Of a stretch of DNA of 64,000 bases, positions 21,045 through 33,345 are shown one piece after another; the stretch's first letter is position 1, and each line of letters opens with the position of its first letter. The stretch lies in assembly GCF_014805625.2 (NCBI RefSeq), contig NW_023998493.1:2493722-2557721 (forward strand), written 5' to 3'. The notes beneath the pieces are model-generated. The model saw nothing but the letters and a program-made list of their open reading frames with translations, was not told the DNA's origin and made no database searches. A program made the position numbers and the translations under genes. Source of the stretch: Glossina fuscipes. Taxonomy: Eukaryota > Arthropoda > Insecta > Diptera > Glossinidae.

Positions 21045-22949
21045 TCTGGTAGTTTACTAAAACATATGCAAGTGTATTTACAAAGGTAAGAGAATAACAA
21101 ATGGATATATATATATAAAAGATAAAGAAATATATATATGAAACAATATAATATAAAATACGTAACAATACAATATATATATATATATATATACCCCTTA
21201 CCCCTTCAAAAGTGGTAAGATAATCTTATATAAAAGAAAACTAATAATAAAGAAGAGTATTTAAACAAAGAGAAGAAGTAAATCTAAGTATACGACCAAA
21301 ACGAGCCTGGAAACGAGCCTCACACTATATTTATTCCATATTGCAATAGAAGTTACGTATATCTTTATTATAAATACATTCAAAAGCAGCAAAATACTAT
21401 TGGCATATCTTCAATTCATATTCATTTATTCACTGCTTGAATTCACGCATATACATTTTGCTCGAGCAGATTATATATAATGGTGTTTGTTTGCGTGTAT
21501 TATATTTCTAAAGAAGTAAATTAATTTTTAATTATCTCTTATTCGATTTAGGCTTCAAGGTTTCAAGGATCACATTATCGCCTTAATTTTTATGAAATGA
21601 TTTTTTCCAAAACAAATTCCCCCATGAGATAACGCTACCCCAAGTACAGAATAATTTAATCATATCCTACTTACTAATGAAGAAGTGTGAAGGACGCCAA
21701 GATGACTTCTTGAAGAAGGGTTATAGGGAAAATATTTAATGCTAAATAAAAGTAAGTCGTAGCGGCGCTAAGCCCAGAAAGGCCACAATTTATTAGCCTT
21801 TTCAAAATTTGTTGTAGATTGACTGCGACTTGGCTGACTTTAGCTGAAGTTTAGAAACTCAGCTAGATATCGACAAAAAAAAAAAATAAACTTGAGCGGC
21901 ATCCATAAGCAGCTTAAATGAAGTTCAAATAAAACGTCAGCAAACATTTAATTTAACATAAGCTAAAGCTGGCTACAAGTGAACAAACATTAATCTAAAA
22001 GAAAATTTTAATTATACTTTCATTAGTAAGTCAGAATCAAAAAAAAAAAAAGAACTAAAGTAAAGTAAAGTGAAAAGGTAGCAAAGTATTTACTTCTCAC
22101 TTGAACAAAAAAAACCTTAACGCAATTTTAAATAAATTAGTGTTATCTAAGCGCGAAGCTGAAACATGATATAACTAGATGTTAGGTAAGGATTGCCGGA
22201 ACGGCATTGGAACATATCCTGAATTAAACCTAAGGAAATTTATTTAAAATTTGATATGTACTACGCGATTCGATTCCTTACATAATAATTTGTGGGACTT
22301 ATCTTTAAAAATGAAAGAAATTTGATGTTTTACAAAAGCTGGGTTGCACACAACTAAAACGCGACTACGTGCAGATATGTGCTGGTAGCAAAATCAATAA
22401 AGACTCGTTGCAGAAGATGTGCTCCACAAATTTTATGAAGAATGAAGTTTGCAACAGCACTGCAAAATGAACGCAATTTTGCATCTGCCGCATAGCAAAA
22501 CTTGTTTACTTGCAAATGCTATTATAAAATGCCATGAATATCTCATTTAATGAAAAGAATACATCAGCAAATCATTTGTCAATTGCCAAAAGCAGTTAAA
22601 TGCTACTCATGCAGTGAGGATGGAATTCAAGTATATGAAGAAAGCAGAAGACAGAAAATATTCCGTAGAGAACTATTGTGTGGAACAGAACGAGAAAATA
22701 CACGAAGGTTTATAGACAGCAATGACAACTTATACAAAAATATTGAAGAAGCACTGATCAAATATTTAAATGCTTTACGAAACTATCATTAACGCTCAAA
22801 CGAAGAAAACTTAATTCGCAGCAGCGAATGTTAAACACACACCGAATATTAATAATACAAGAGAAAGTTATACATAGCCCGGGGATTATTTTAGACATCC
22901 GTTACAATTCCCGTCACCATTACCCTCCAGGAAGCTTAAGAGTATATTT
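21045..22949. other. AT-rich region with microsatellites
   Basis: TA-rich tracts occur at 21104-21140 and 21173-21194. An 80-codon + open frame at 22550-22792 (MKRIHQQIICQLPKAVKCYS) has charged, plausible composition but no recognisable family, no splice signal and no typical context. I do not call it a gene. Confidence 0.5.
21173..21194. repeat. TA microsatellite
   Basis: About 10 uninterrupted TA/AT dinucleotides, following several shorter TATATATA tracts from 21104. Confidence 0.85.
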
Positions 22950-23319
22950 ATTCAGTTGAAACTTTGAATCACCTAGAAAATAGCTTCGTAGACCCGATAA
23001 ATTTTATATATACTTCATCATCGCCAAATTCTGAATCGATCTAAGCATGTCTGCGTGTATGTCCATGTAATGTCTGCGGTAGAAACTCCCCTGGTCACAA
23101 AAATAAATATATCAGGTTCAATATTAGAAACTCTTTCGGGCTGATATTGAAAATCGGTCAAATTGGCCATGCACAACATAAAGTAAGAACACCCATGCGT
23201 TCAAGCACAAAAGAATAGATATTTTGCTCGCTATTCGTAATTGCAACAATAAACATACGCATTTTCTATTGGTGGGTACAAAAGATTCGTCGTCAGCCGA
23301 ATATAATTGTCTTACTTTA
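22950..23319 (+). repeat. CCGTC-core dispersed repeat, first of a tandem pair
   Basis: Contains CCAAATTCTGAATCGATCTA, GCATGTCTGCGTGTATGTCC and GTAGAAACTCCCCTGGTCAC, and near the end ATTCGTCGTCAGCCGAAT (23285-23302), a 5-bp stem with an 8-nt loop. After the hairpin comes ATAATTGTCTTACTTTA. The end abuts the next copy. Confidence 0.75.
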
Positions 23320-23600
23320 TATACCCTACATCTTTTGTGGTACAAACTTAATACATCATTCAGAATCACTTTCAAAATCGATCTGAGTTTGTCTGCCTGT
23401 CCAATCGCTTTGTTCTGTTGCGTTCAAACTAAAGTTCGCAATTTTTAAAATTGAAAACAGTTTAAGTCGGACCATATTTTTCGATCAGTTGCCCTATATC
23501 GCTTTATATTGAAAGGTCGTTACATGCTACAGTCGTGTAGGGCACTTGATGGTGGGTCGTCGCCCACTATCGCACTTTTATTTGTTTTTATTTTTTTTGC
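23320..23600 (+). repeat. CCGTC-core dispersed repeat, second of a tandem pair
   Basis: Begins TATACCCTACA, shared with the copies starting at 25250 and 45466, and continues through AAAATCGATCTGAGTTTGTC, TGCCTGTCC and a TAAGTCGGACCATATTTTTC block. A different subtype from its upstream neighbour. Confidence 0.7.
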
Positions 23601-24569
23601 ATTTAATTGTGAAATTGAAAATCTGCAAACATTTTTGAATTTATTGTGAACTGTGCGGTGTGGAGATCAGCCTCATTTAAAAATTAAACCTCTAATCGAG
23701 CGATTTGCCAAGCTTTAGCCTTCCCTATCTTAAGTTACGTTATCTTCACAGTTCAAAGAAGAGGTAGTGGACGCTTCGATGGGGAACCAACGCCTAAATC
23801 GCTTGAGAAGTCGAATCTTTCTAAGGTTATATACACAATGTAGGTATGATCAGTCTCCAATGGGTTTTATTCTATAAAAAATCCATAATAAAATACGTGT
23901 TGAGTTTTTCATTAATTTCTAATGGTAATAATCATGTACTTGGTTCAAAAGTATTAATATATTTAAATCATTGTACCTTTTAAACAAAATTTCTTTTCAT
24001 AAATTTCTTGTATTTTCAAGATGAAAGCTGTATTTTAATAAATAGCAATTTGAATTATCAAGGTGTGGAGCTGACGAAAAGTGTACTCTAATTAAACTCA
24101 ATAACCTCAGTAAAAAATGGCTATTGACAATAGAGCAATGATGGAAAACAGGCATATAACCCTTGCACATGCATATCCGTCTATATAGACTATCTATTGT
24201 TTACCCCAAATGACACTTTAATGTTCATTGTTAAGTGCATGTAAACGGAAGCTAGTGACTTTCAGAGTGAGCTTAAGTGCAGTTAAATAAGTTATGGAAC
24301 AGAGAATGTGGAGCAAGACAGTAAATTAAAAAGTGGGAAAATGTTGTTTGGCTGTGACTGAGCACTTTAGTTCAATCGTCTTAAATATTACAAAAAAAAA
24401 AAAAAAAAATTTGATACCTTTTGCTATATTGCCTTTTCCTACAGTTACTAGGATATCTAAGATGACCCATAGAGTGCACGTGAAAATTTTCGTCTTTTAT
24501 CTATATGTATAATAGTGCGGTCAAAATTCCCGAAACGCAGAAGTGTTTTCAGCTTGTATTACATTGCAC
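23601..24569. other. AT-rich region without a gene
   Basis: No coding signal. Contains an 18-nt A-run at 24392-24409 with no element recognised 5' of it. Confidence 0.6.
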
Positions 24570-24720
24570 ATGCGCCCTTTCATCGGTTTGCCCCGCTTTC
24601 AATTCTAATTTTCCCCTATTTTTGTCAAAATTGAGGCCGATGGGTTTACCACAGGTACCACGTGCACGACCAGGCAGGTATGTTCAGATCGATTCAAAAT
24701 TTGATACGAAATAAATATGT
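24570..24720 (-). repeat. CCGTC-core dispersed repeat, short minus-strand copy
   Basis: On the minus strand TATCAAATTTTGAATCGATC is followed by TGAACATACCTGCCTGGTCG and GTGGTAAACCC. This matches the core and the GTGGTAAACGTTC block of other copies. Confidence 0.6.
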
Positions 24721-25248
24721 ACGTCGTTTGTGGAGTTTCTTCCTTCTTAATGTTGCGAACGTACCATTATATACTTTTTTTAATTTCAACTAAAAATATC
24801 GAAGAAAATATCAGTCTTCTTCATTATGATCAAATTTTGTGTATCAATGACATCTATGTTCGCATTCAGTAGAGCAGATTTATTAGAACATTAGAACATT
24901 GGAGGATAACGAGTTTTTTACGCTACGAATAATGAAATTGAGCTAGCCTTTAAAGACTCTTGCATATAAAAGATTTAACTTTTAATAATTTATGTTAAAA
25001 ATGGGTTTCTGATAATAATTTGGCTTGAAAATGAAAATGAAGTAGAATTAAATAACTATGGACTACAATAGTTTTCGGCTTGGACTGGTTCCTATGTGAG
25101 AGCCCCCATGAAATGTGTGTGTTTCTATGGAAACACGAAGCAATTTTCCTTAATTTATCATGAAAATAAATGGGTAATTATATTCAACGAAGTGGTGTCA
25201 TGTATCATAATTGTTTTGTCGTTCCTGCGCAAGTATATTATTCTTATT
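24721..25248. other. AT-rich region without a gene
   Basis: Nothing recognised. Confidence 0.6.
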
Positions 25249-25510
25249 TGCTATACCCTGCACTGCTTCAGAATAAAATAAGTATGTGTGGACGTATACA
25301 ACTAGAAGGGACTCGAGGTAGACCCCCTTTTATTTATAAAGCGATTCTGAATCGATATAAGCGTTCGCTGCTCGACTTGTCTTGAGATATTTTGGTGAGA
25401 TTTAATACGGTTCGGACTGGACCACTTTGTCCGCCACTTCTCAAATAGTTACAGTCGCTCAAAACGCCCTGGCCCACTATAAGGTTTTTATATACTTTTT
25501 AAATGACATC
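25249..25510 (+). repeat. CCGTC-core dispersed repeat copy (TATACCCT start)
   Basis: Starts CTATACCCTGCACTGCTTCA and contains CGATTCTGAATCGATATAAG with a reduced core. TCTTGAGATATTTTGGTGAG and CGGACTGGACCACTTTGTCC follow, the latter equivalent to the TCGGACCA block at 23468. No coding capacity. Confidence 0.7.
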
Positions 25511-28500
25511 ACTTCTTCTTATTTATATTTTAATGCCGGTTTACAAATCCCAACTTTCGACTTATACATAATTTATGGCGAGAAGCAAATATAAATTTGC
25601 TCAGAAGCATTAAACCAAGAAACGAATTACGGGTAATTGATGTAAAGAAGGAACGTTCATGCAGAAGAAATACTCAGCTTGGGATAAATGTTTTGTTATA
25701 TACCAGTTGCTGGCCATTATGTACATTTCCTAACTGAGCTGATGCAGACGCTGTAGTTTTAAGGAAAACCATCGCGCCACATAAAATTTTTCGTTCATTT
25801 TCCGTGCAAATTACCACAATGGGCACGTGATTGCCAAGTGAAGTCGTGTGTTTGCATGAGATGCTTTACATGGCGAAATCAAATTAATATTCATGTAGAG
25901 TTTATTATCATAAAATGCTAAAACTTAGTCTTTGTAAGCATAAAAAGGTGTAAGAAAGTTCCTTTTCATAGGTTTTGTTCGGTTCACTAAACGCACCTAT
26001 CTCACTGTTTAACCAGTCCAGTGGAGTTTTAAAGACTGCACTTCACTTACCTACATTAAACCTTAAACTTGTTGCTATAACTCTGTAAATTATATGGACA
26101 TTTTACATTAAACATTAAACATTTCACAAAGAAACTATCGCCATTGAGTTGTCAAGGAGCCAACATTGTTTACATACCAAACTCTATTGGATTGGAAGAA
26201 ACAAAGCAAACGTAATTTTTAGAATAATAAAACTTATTTAGCAATACTATTACGACGCGATGAAGGCCAATCCGCATAAAGAGATTTTATTACAACTTAT
26301 GTCTTATTCTATTTAAATGAAGTGGCAGAATACCATCGCACATACAGACATTCATTGTTCTATCGAAACAGTTCAACCGTGTCCTTGCTTTCGCTATTGA
26401 ATATTTCAATAAAGCAGATATACCATTGCAAACGTTTTAGTCTCCATGCATTACATTTTTAAGGCTTTACCCAAAGGCTCCTGGACGGCTATCCTATACA
26501 CTGGCTGCCGAATTAACTTTATGTCCTTGATTTCTAAACTAGAATCGTTTTGCGTTTCATCATATGTAGTGAAGCAGTAGATCGTTTAGAGAATTTTTTA
26601 AACAAGTTTTAGCAACATGTCAATAGCATCTGTAGATAGCAGTTTATGCAGAAGGCATAAAATTATCCTCCTCCTCAAATTCAATGATCATAAATAATAT
26701 TTAACACTATTTTACTAACAACGTACTTCTTTGTACTTCTCCACCAAAAGATGTCATTTTGCGAAAAAAAGCCCTCAGACCCTATAAAGTGTAATCCGCC
26801 TACAATACTTAATAGATGTAGATACGTCTATTCGGGGTTGGAACACAGTTGCCCTGGTGGCGAAAATTGAGGTTTGAATTTTCTAGATTGGATTAGATTG
26901 GATTCCTTGCGGGCAAACTTGGTATTGAAAATAACCCAAACTGGTGACAGGACGCAGAAAACTTTAAACTGAAGGCACTTCTCTTGTGTGTCTCTCATTT
27001 CTGAATTTCTCTTACGGAGAAGTCTGCTATTCAAGCTCAAACAAAGTGATAAAATTTTCATTTCTTCCATTTTATTCTAAATAGAACGGATTAATAAAAA
27101 TCACTTAAAACCTTAATTTCCTTAATACTAATCTTGTAATAATAATATGTAATACTAATTTTGTCCTACCGTAGCATAGCAAATCAATATTTGTATGCAT
27201 AAACGATTCGGTATAAAACGTTCTCACCTATTTCTATATAGTTTCTTTCCAATGCAAACCAAATTATTTATTTATTTTTGTCTTTTATAGTATTGGAAGT
27301 TATTTAGAGGGCTTCGTGTAAGAGCTTTAGACACACTGATACATTGACACTCGACTGACTTACTCTTATACTTTTTTAAGTATATTCATCGCTATTTCAA
27401 GAGGGATTCCGTAAGTAACCTGTGGCACCCACAATTTTTTAGTTGTCGTCTGTGCTTACGCAATTCCTAAACAGCTGAGTTCAATCTCTGGCAGCACCCG
27501 AAGCCGTCCTTGCCTTTGGAGCTTCCGTACGGTCCGAAAGTCCATCCAGGACGCTACCCTTCCTTGAAAAAATGCGCTTTAGAAGAAAAGATCAGCACGA
27601 GCCAGCTCCCGCTATGCCCCAGTCTTTTATTACTTTTTAGTACTTTCCAGAACTAATTGGATGCGGATAACAGTTTAATGGCCTCTATAGTATATTTCGG
27701 GAAGAAAAATGTTTCATTAGAAAAACGCCCTCTTTTTATAACAGAAATGTTCCTCTTAGGCACCAAAGCGAAAACTATGTTGGCAGGATTTAGACAGTGA
27801 ATCTTAAACGCCTCTTGGCCGATAATGGAACCGTTTTTAAATTAATGAACTGTAAAGCAAAAGTTGTGATGGTAGGAGGTATCACGAAAAGACGAGCACT
27901 TCGGTACGTTTATGGTCCTCTCAAAATTTACATAATTCCGGGCTTTGCACATTCAAAGTATTTGGCATTGCATAGGCAAGCATGATTAAATCATTTTCGC
28001 TTTTTTCGCTATCTACAATGTCGCAGAGAGGTATTTCGCTTCATTACTTTACTAGCATTCGACATACTTAATACTCACTTAGTATAAAAGTAAAAAGAAA
28101 AATGAAGAAAACATTCCTTTTTAGTAATGCTACATAGTAGTTATGTGCACCCATTAGGAATGAAACAACCAGAAATTAACTTTAAAGCAATCCGTGTGCA
28201 GCTTCAATCATTTTAAGGGAAATGGACATAGACAGAACGCGGCGAGAATTTATCTTATCGTACCAGGCTTTTTACTTCGATATTTTTGTTGTTGTTGTTT
28301 TATTATACAATTTTCTCTGCGTGCAATGGGAAGGCCATATCTCTTGTATGCAATATTCGCATACTTTTGAAAAAAATTTATTTATTCTACATTCAGTTTT
28401 GTGTTTTCCGTTTGCCTTGTCTTTTCTTACTGTTATGTAAATTCGCCATTTTTGTTTATCTTGTAATATACGAAAAGAAAAACTTATGAAGCATATCATA

Positions 28501-30603
28501 CGAGCGAAAGTAAATTTTATGGTTCCAGAATTCAACATTAAATGGTGTAACAATAAGTAATATGTTTCACCAATAAGCTTAAGATGTTATTTAAATATAT
28601 CGTTGAGGTGATGCATATGGGGACAGATGAGCGATGTGTCTTAAAATAAAAATATCTTTTATTTAAAAAATGTTAATTTTCATTATTTCTTACATTCTGT
28701 TAATAATTTGGCTTGTGTGTGGAGTGGGTCATCTTATTGACAGCGCGGTTTCGTTTTGTGGACAAGAAGAAATAGGAGAGCATAGGAAGAAGAAGATGGG
28801 TGAGAAAAGTAAACATTTTTTTCACAGATCTGACCATATAGAAGAAAAGGAGACAATCGTCTTCTGATCTGTAGCAGGAATAAGGAATAATATACGATTT
28901 GGCCGGCGACTTGTTCGTCTGATCTCTCAGGATTTCTCTGAACAAATCATTATTTTGTGTGGTGCGTGGTTGAGCATATTTGATAAAGATCGTTAAAAAG
29001 TAAAGCTTCTCATTAAGATGATTGAGCATTAATTACTTAATCTTTCGACATTGAAAATTGGATTTCCTGGCTGACTTCCATTTGCGAGTCAGGCTTTGCT
29101 TGTGCCTTACGTTTTGCTAGCAATTTGTAAATAAAGTAAAATATCTCAAAAATTGTGATCCGTAGAATAAAGACAAGAATGCAAGCTAGGCAAGTAAGCC
29201 TACATAGCTTCGGAAAATGGTTTTGAATCAGCGGGTAAAAAAAAGTGCGTCCATTGCAACTCCTTTAGAGTATTACGTATAAAAATGGTGTAGGTTATAA
29301 CAAAACTTGTTTTGATTAAGAAAAGGAGAGCACATAACGTCTCGTCTTATAATATTTCATTGACAAATATTAAAACAATATAAAAGGAACACAAGAACAG
29401 CAGTTGCAATATCAAATATTAACAAATTTTAATGAGGAAGTATGCAAAAACGTGACAAAGAACAATTCGCATTGTTTCATCAAACAATGTCAAGTGAATT
29501 GCGATAAACCTGATATTAAATACGTCGTAAAAAGTTCAAATTATTTGAACTCTGATATTGATATTTCATATTACATATATTTGCTTTGTTTAGTGCAGGT
29601 GCCACACTAAATTTGTTTCGAAGAAAGATAGTTAAAATGGGATATTTTTTCGGTTAAAGGAGGTTTCCATACAAAAATTGTCATTTGAAAAATTGCATGA
29701 GAAACCTATCCTGAACCATCTGAAGTGGAGCATGTGCTTCACACTGTATAGTTTGGTACTTTGTTTTTTCGCTGCACAACTCTATGTCCCACAAACACGT
29801 GGCAAACCCAACATATCCTTTACTTTAGATTCCGCAACCAAGTAAATAAAAGTTCGTTATGTAGAATATAATTGAAAAATTTTTTTTAGTTTAAAAACGA
29901 AACACGCATACGAATGGGTAGCCGAATAATTATACCAAAGCAGTTTCGATTGCGTTAGTTTATAAATTTATGTGCAAAACTTTTTAAATGTTTTATAAAC
30001 GGATATGAAATATTTATAGCAAGAACCAATCAAAAAAAACTAACTAGATAAGAGAGAAATGCTACATTCGACTTGGGTCGACTGCGCATACCTGCGAATA
30101 GGGTTTGGGAGAAAAATTTAGCTTTACTAAGAAAACGGCTGCTATGCAAAATTGATCTCATTTCAATTCTGATAATCATATTTCGCCGGGTTCCTTTGAA
30201 ATTCTTATAATATTCGTTTAACTGAGCATTGTTTAAATAGTTAGCAGACTAACTCTCTCTTCACTCTCTCGATATGTTGTTATGTATTCAAATTTTGATA
30301 CATTTACTCATACTAGTGCCATCAAGATACGCTCGTGCTCATACCCGGCAAAGATTCTCTGCGTTTAATGTATCGAATCCTATAGATTGTTTGTTTGCAA
30401 TTTAGTTAAAAGTAGTCACTGGTGACTTTAAACCCACCTTTCGAGAAAGAATCCATCAACTTGTGCAAGCAGTTTACATAATTTTTAAGGTTTTTCAATT
30501 TTATTTTTCATAACAATGATTTAACGTGTGAATATTTTTTTTTATAATCACCAGTAGATAAATGCGTTATAAATTTGCCGTTCCTTAGGTAAAACAAAGT
30601 TGA
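25511..30603. other. Long AT-rich stretch without a supported gene
   Basis: No gene, RNA or element is supported. Three things stand out. First, GATTG pentamer units at 26886-26906. Second, a GC-richer patch at 27470-27610 (GAAGCCGTCCTTGCCTTTGG and onward) with no recognised product. Third, a 62-codon + open frame at 27797-27985 (ADNGTVFKLMNCKAKVVMVG) of coding-like composition but no known family. A CTCTCTCTTCACTCTCTC tract at 30253-30270 resembles binding sites of the fly GAGA factor on the minus strand. Confidence 0.5.
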
Positions 30604-31701
30604 AAAACAGGTAAGAACATTGCAATCGAACAAGGCCGACCTTTAACTACATTACACCACTTGGCTTGGTGCAGTTATTGACTCATTTTGGTATTAATAC
30701 ATCAAACATTGTTTTTATGCAAGGCTATACTTTTCATGAAACCCTGCCTATTGCCTATTGGAGGATGCCTAATACACCGTAAGACGTGATCCATACTTAG
30801 CAAACTTACTTCCGAAATGTTTGATTATTTTTCAGTATTTGTGATAAAAAACTAGAAAATAGAGTTTCCCTCCATATGAAGGCTCGATGTTCATGATAAC
30901 CCCTATATAAGTTAAAATCTAAGAAATAGACTTGGGTGATACAACTTCTCTGCTGCTAACTCTCTATTTTGTGCTAGTTTGGTAATACAGATCAATTTTC
31001 ATTATAAACTAAAATCCTTTTCTCAAGCGATTACTACCCATGAGATAAGAGTGGGGTTCTTAAAAATAGACCCACGTGCTTCAAATTTCGTCCACTTGAT
31101 TTTTTGTTAAATTACTACCATAAAAAATATTCATTATAAAACATTAGTAATTGGGTCTTTTTGACATATAAGGGTTTACATTTCTTGAGAATTCTTATAT
31201 GCGATGCTATCTAAAAAATTTACCTACGTAGTCCAAATTCGCTAAAGTGGATTTCCATGACTATTTGCTGTTATCAACTAATTTTTACCACAAAATATTA
31301 AAAAAACACTTAAGTCTCGTAGGAACGGTTATTTAAAGGGGGTTCAAAAAATTGCCCCAGCCGAACTACATTTTTCACATCTATTTAGTATGTCAAAATA
31401 CAGCAAGTTTTGTCCAAAAATTTTGAAAATTGCAATTTTTTTGCATATAAAGTCCTTTCAAAATAACTCGTTATACAGAAAGCGAACGAAAAAGTGGATC
31501 GCATATTCAATTGCGCTTGTCCATAGTTCAAAACACCTCAGTGTACAAAAAAGCCTTAGAATATTTCAAATATTGCGACGTCATGCACAGGCATCAGACG
31601 GACAGAGAGACAAGCTTAGATCAATTCCGAGTATGATATGTGATAACTACATCCTTGAAGATTTCAGCCATATTCTAAATTAGTCCTTACTACGGGTTAT
31701 A
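30604..31701 (-). repeat. Long-form CCGTC-core repeat, inverted copy (about 1.1 kb)
   Basis: On the minus strand it starts TATAACCCGTAGTAAGGACT and contains CTCGGAATTGATCTAAGCTT, GTCTCTCTGTCCGTCTGATG, TTGCAATTTTCAAAATTTTT, GGCTGGGGCAATTTTTTGAA and GTATTAGGCATCCTCCAATA. It ends AATGTTCTTACCTGTTTT at 30604. These match the + copy at 6010-6953 in order and spacing, so both ends of the long form can be read from this copy. A 97-codon + open frame across it (31390-31683) is incidental. Confidence 0.82.
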
Positions 31702-33184
31702 TAAGGAGCCAGAAAGGGGAAAAAACACTGACTGGACTCAAAATGTACCATGAAAGCATTCTTTGTAGGATCCCTGATATATTGTTGGATCCTACACATG
31801 AAAGAACAAATCTGGCTTAGGACTATCTTCTTATGTTTTTTTCTTTTTTTTCAGTTACGTCTATGATATGACAATGATTTCGCACAAAATTAAGGGAAAG
31901 CTGCGATGGAATGAATGATGAGAAAAGAGATTGATTGATAAAGAACATTGTCACGTGTCATTTGTACTAGCGCTTTTCGTATTTTTACAGGATAGTCACC
32001 GGCTTAAGTGGATAAGTGGTTATCAATGATTGGACGATATCAGGATTTTATTTTTATCCTCAAATGAGCAATACAGGGCAACGGCCTCAAATTATTTAAA
32101 GGACCACAATGGCTGACGTGCTTGAAGTCAAGAGAAAACGATGGGACATTTAGATTCAACACATGCAGTAAGTAAATAGAAAGCAAAAGTCTTGTAAATA
32201 AAGAAAGTGCGTCATGCAAATAAAAGTGACCTGGAGAACGGAAGCTATATCGAAGAGTAAATGGTTGATAACCCCACTTCGCCTCGTCATAAATCGGGAA
32301 GTGATTTTTAAATATAAATGAATCAAATTTGATGTCGATCGGTTACCATATCGTTAAGCATAAATAAAAATGTCGTTAAAAACTTGGGAAAGGCATTTAC
32401 GGTAATATATTTCAGGCGGTTGTTACGTTACTAGCGATGGCTTAAATGTTTCCTTCCCTTCAAATACATGTAAAGAATGATAAAAACGATTAAGTTAAAG
32501 AAACTTTGCATTCTTTTTGCAAAATTTATGATTGACTGCGTATTTGTTACAAATTTCGGTTGTAACGGATTTCGTTTTTGCGAAAAAAGCCTTTTTATTG
32601 TAAATGATTTATGAATTGAAGTAATTTTATTATAATTTAACAGAATTGTTTTTTCCTATTTTATTTAGGTCAAATTATAAATCTTCAGAGGTAACTTGAA
32701 ACGAATGTATACTTGATAACGCAACGTCAGTTGAAACATTCGCTTTTATTGCTAGTGTTCAAAATATTTGCGAAACGTAACTAAAATTCGCTTTATGTAA
32801 CCTTCTTCTGCTTTTTTCAGGTCACGCAAGTGGGAGTATCAAAAATTTCATATAAATATATAAGAACAAGAGTGTAGCAATTTTTTTCTTGATAAAAGCT
32901 TTTTAAAAAATTTAAATCAAACAATTCTTTAACGTGTACCAAAACATTTGAAATATAATTGTAATGACTATACAAACTAGTGTCACAGAGTTTAAGAATG
33001 GATCGAACCTATTAAAAACTTGATCCGCGGAATCCATATGCAATTGAAATTTTTCGCATCACTTCGCCATTATTACCGAGAAAAACAATGACAATTTCAG
33101 CGTTTACCATAGAAAGCCTCTTTCAAAATTAAAGAAGGTCAGCGCACATGGCGCCTTAGCTTCATTAGGATTCATCTTTGAGTC
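31702..33184. other. AT-rich region without a gene
   Basis: Contains the inverted repeat at 31764-31796 listed separately. A pseudo-exon flanked by TTTTTACAG and GCAGTAAGT (about 31991-32168) has stops in all frames. Nothing else is supported. Confidence 0.55.
31749..31804. repeat. 10-bp inverted repeats flanked by 8-bp direct repeats
   Basis: TGTAGGATCC (31764-31773) and GGATCCTACA (31787-31796) are perfect inverted repeats around a 13-nt spacer. Outside them CATGAAAG occurs at 31749-31756 and again at 31797-31804. The layout imitates terminal inverted repeats with a target duplication, but the left direct repeat is separated from its arm by 7 nt. Confidence 0.7.
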
Positions 33185-33345
33185 AGAAAATGTCAGTGCA
33201 GCAGATTTCCTGAAAACATGTAAAAACTTTCGATATCACAGGGACGGGCAGACCGATCAAATGAAAGACCGGCAGACAAGTTTAAATGAAATTAGAAAAT
33301 GATTCCGAATCGATCCGTGGAATAAAATATGCATCTTTCTTAAGC
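33185..33345 (-). repeat. CCGTC-core dispersed repeat, short minus-strand copy
   Basis: On the minus strand ACGGATCGATTCGGAATCAT is followed by TAAACTTGTCTGCCGGTCTT and GATCGGTCTGCCCGTCCC. Only the core is recognisable. Confidence 0.6.

Noticed and set aside
22550..22792. 80-codon + ORF as a small gene
   Set aside because: No family, no Kozak-like start, no splice or polyadenylation context that distinguishes it from chance.
31390..31683. 97-codon + ORF as a gene
   Set aside because: It lies entirely inside the inverted long-form dispersed repeat and the frame is not kept in the related copy at 6 kb.
31991..32168. Exon between TTTTTACAG and GCAGTAAGT
   Set aside because: Stops occur in all three + frames, so at best non-coding, and no other support is seen.
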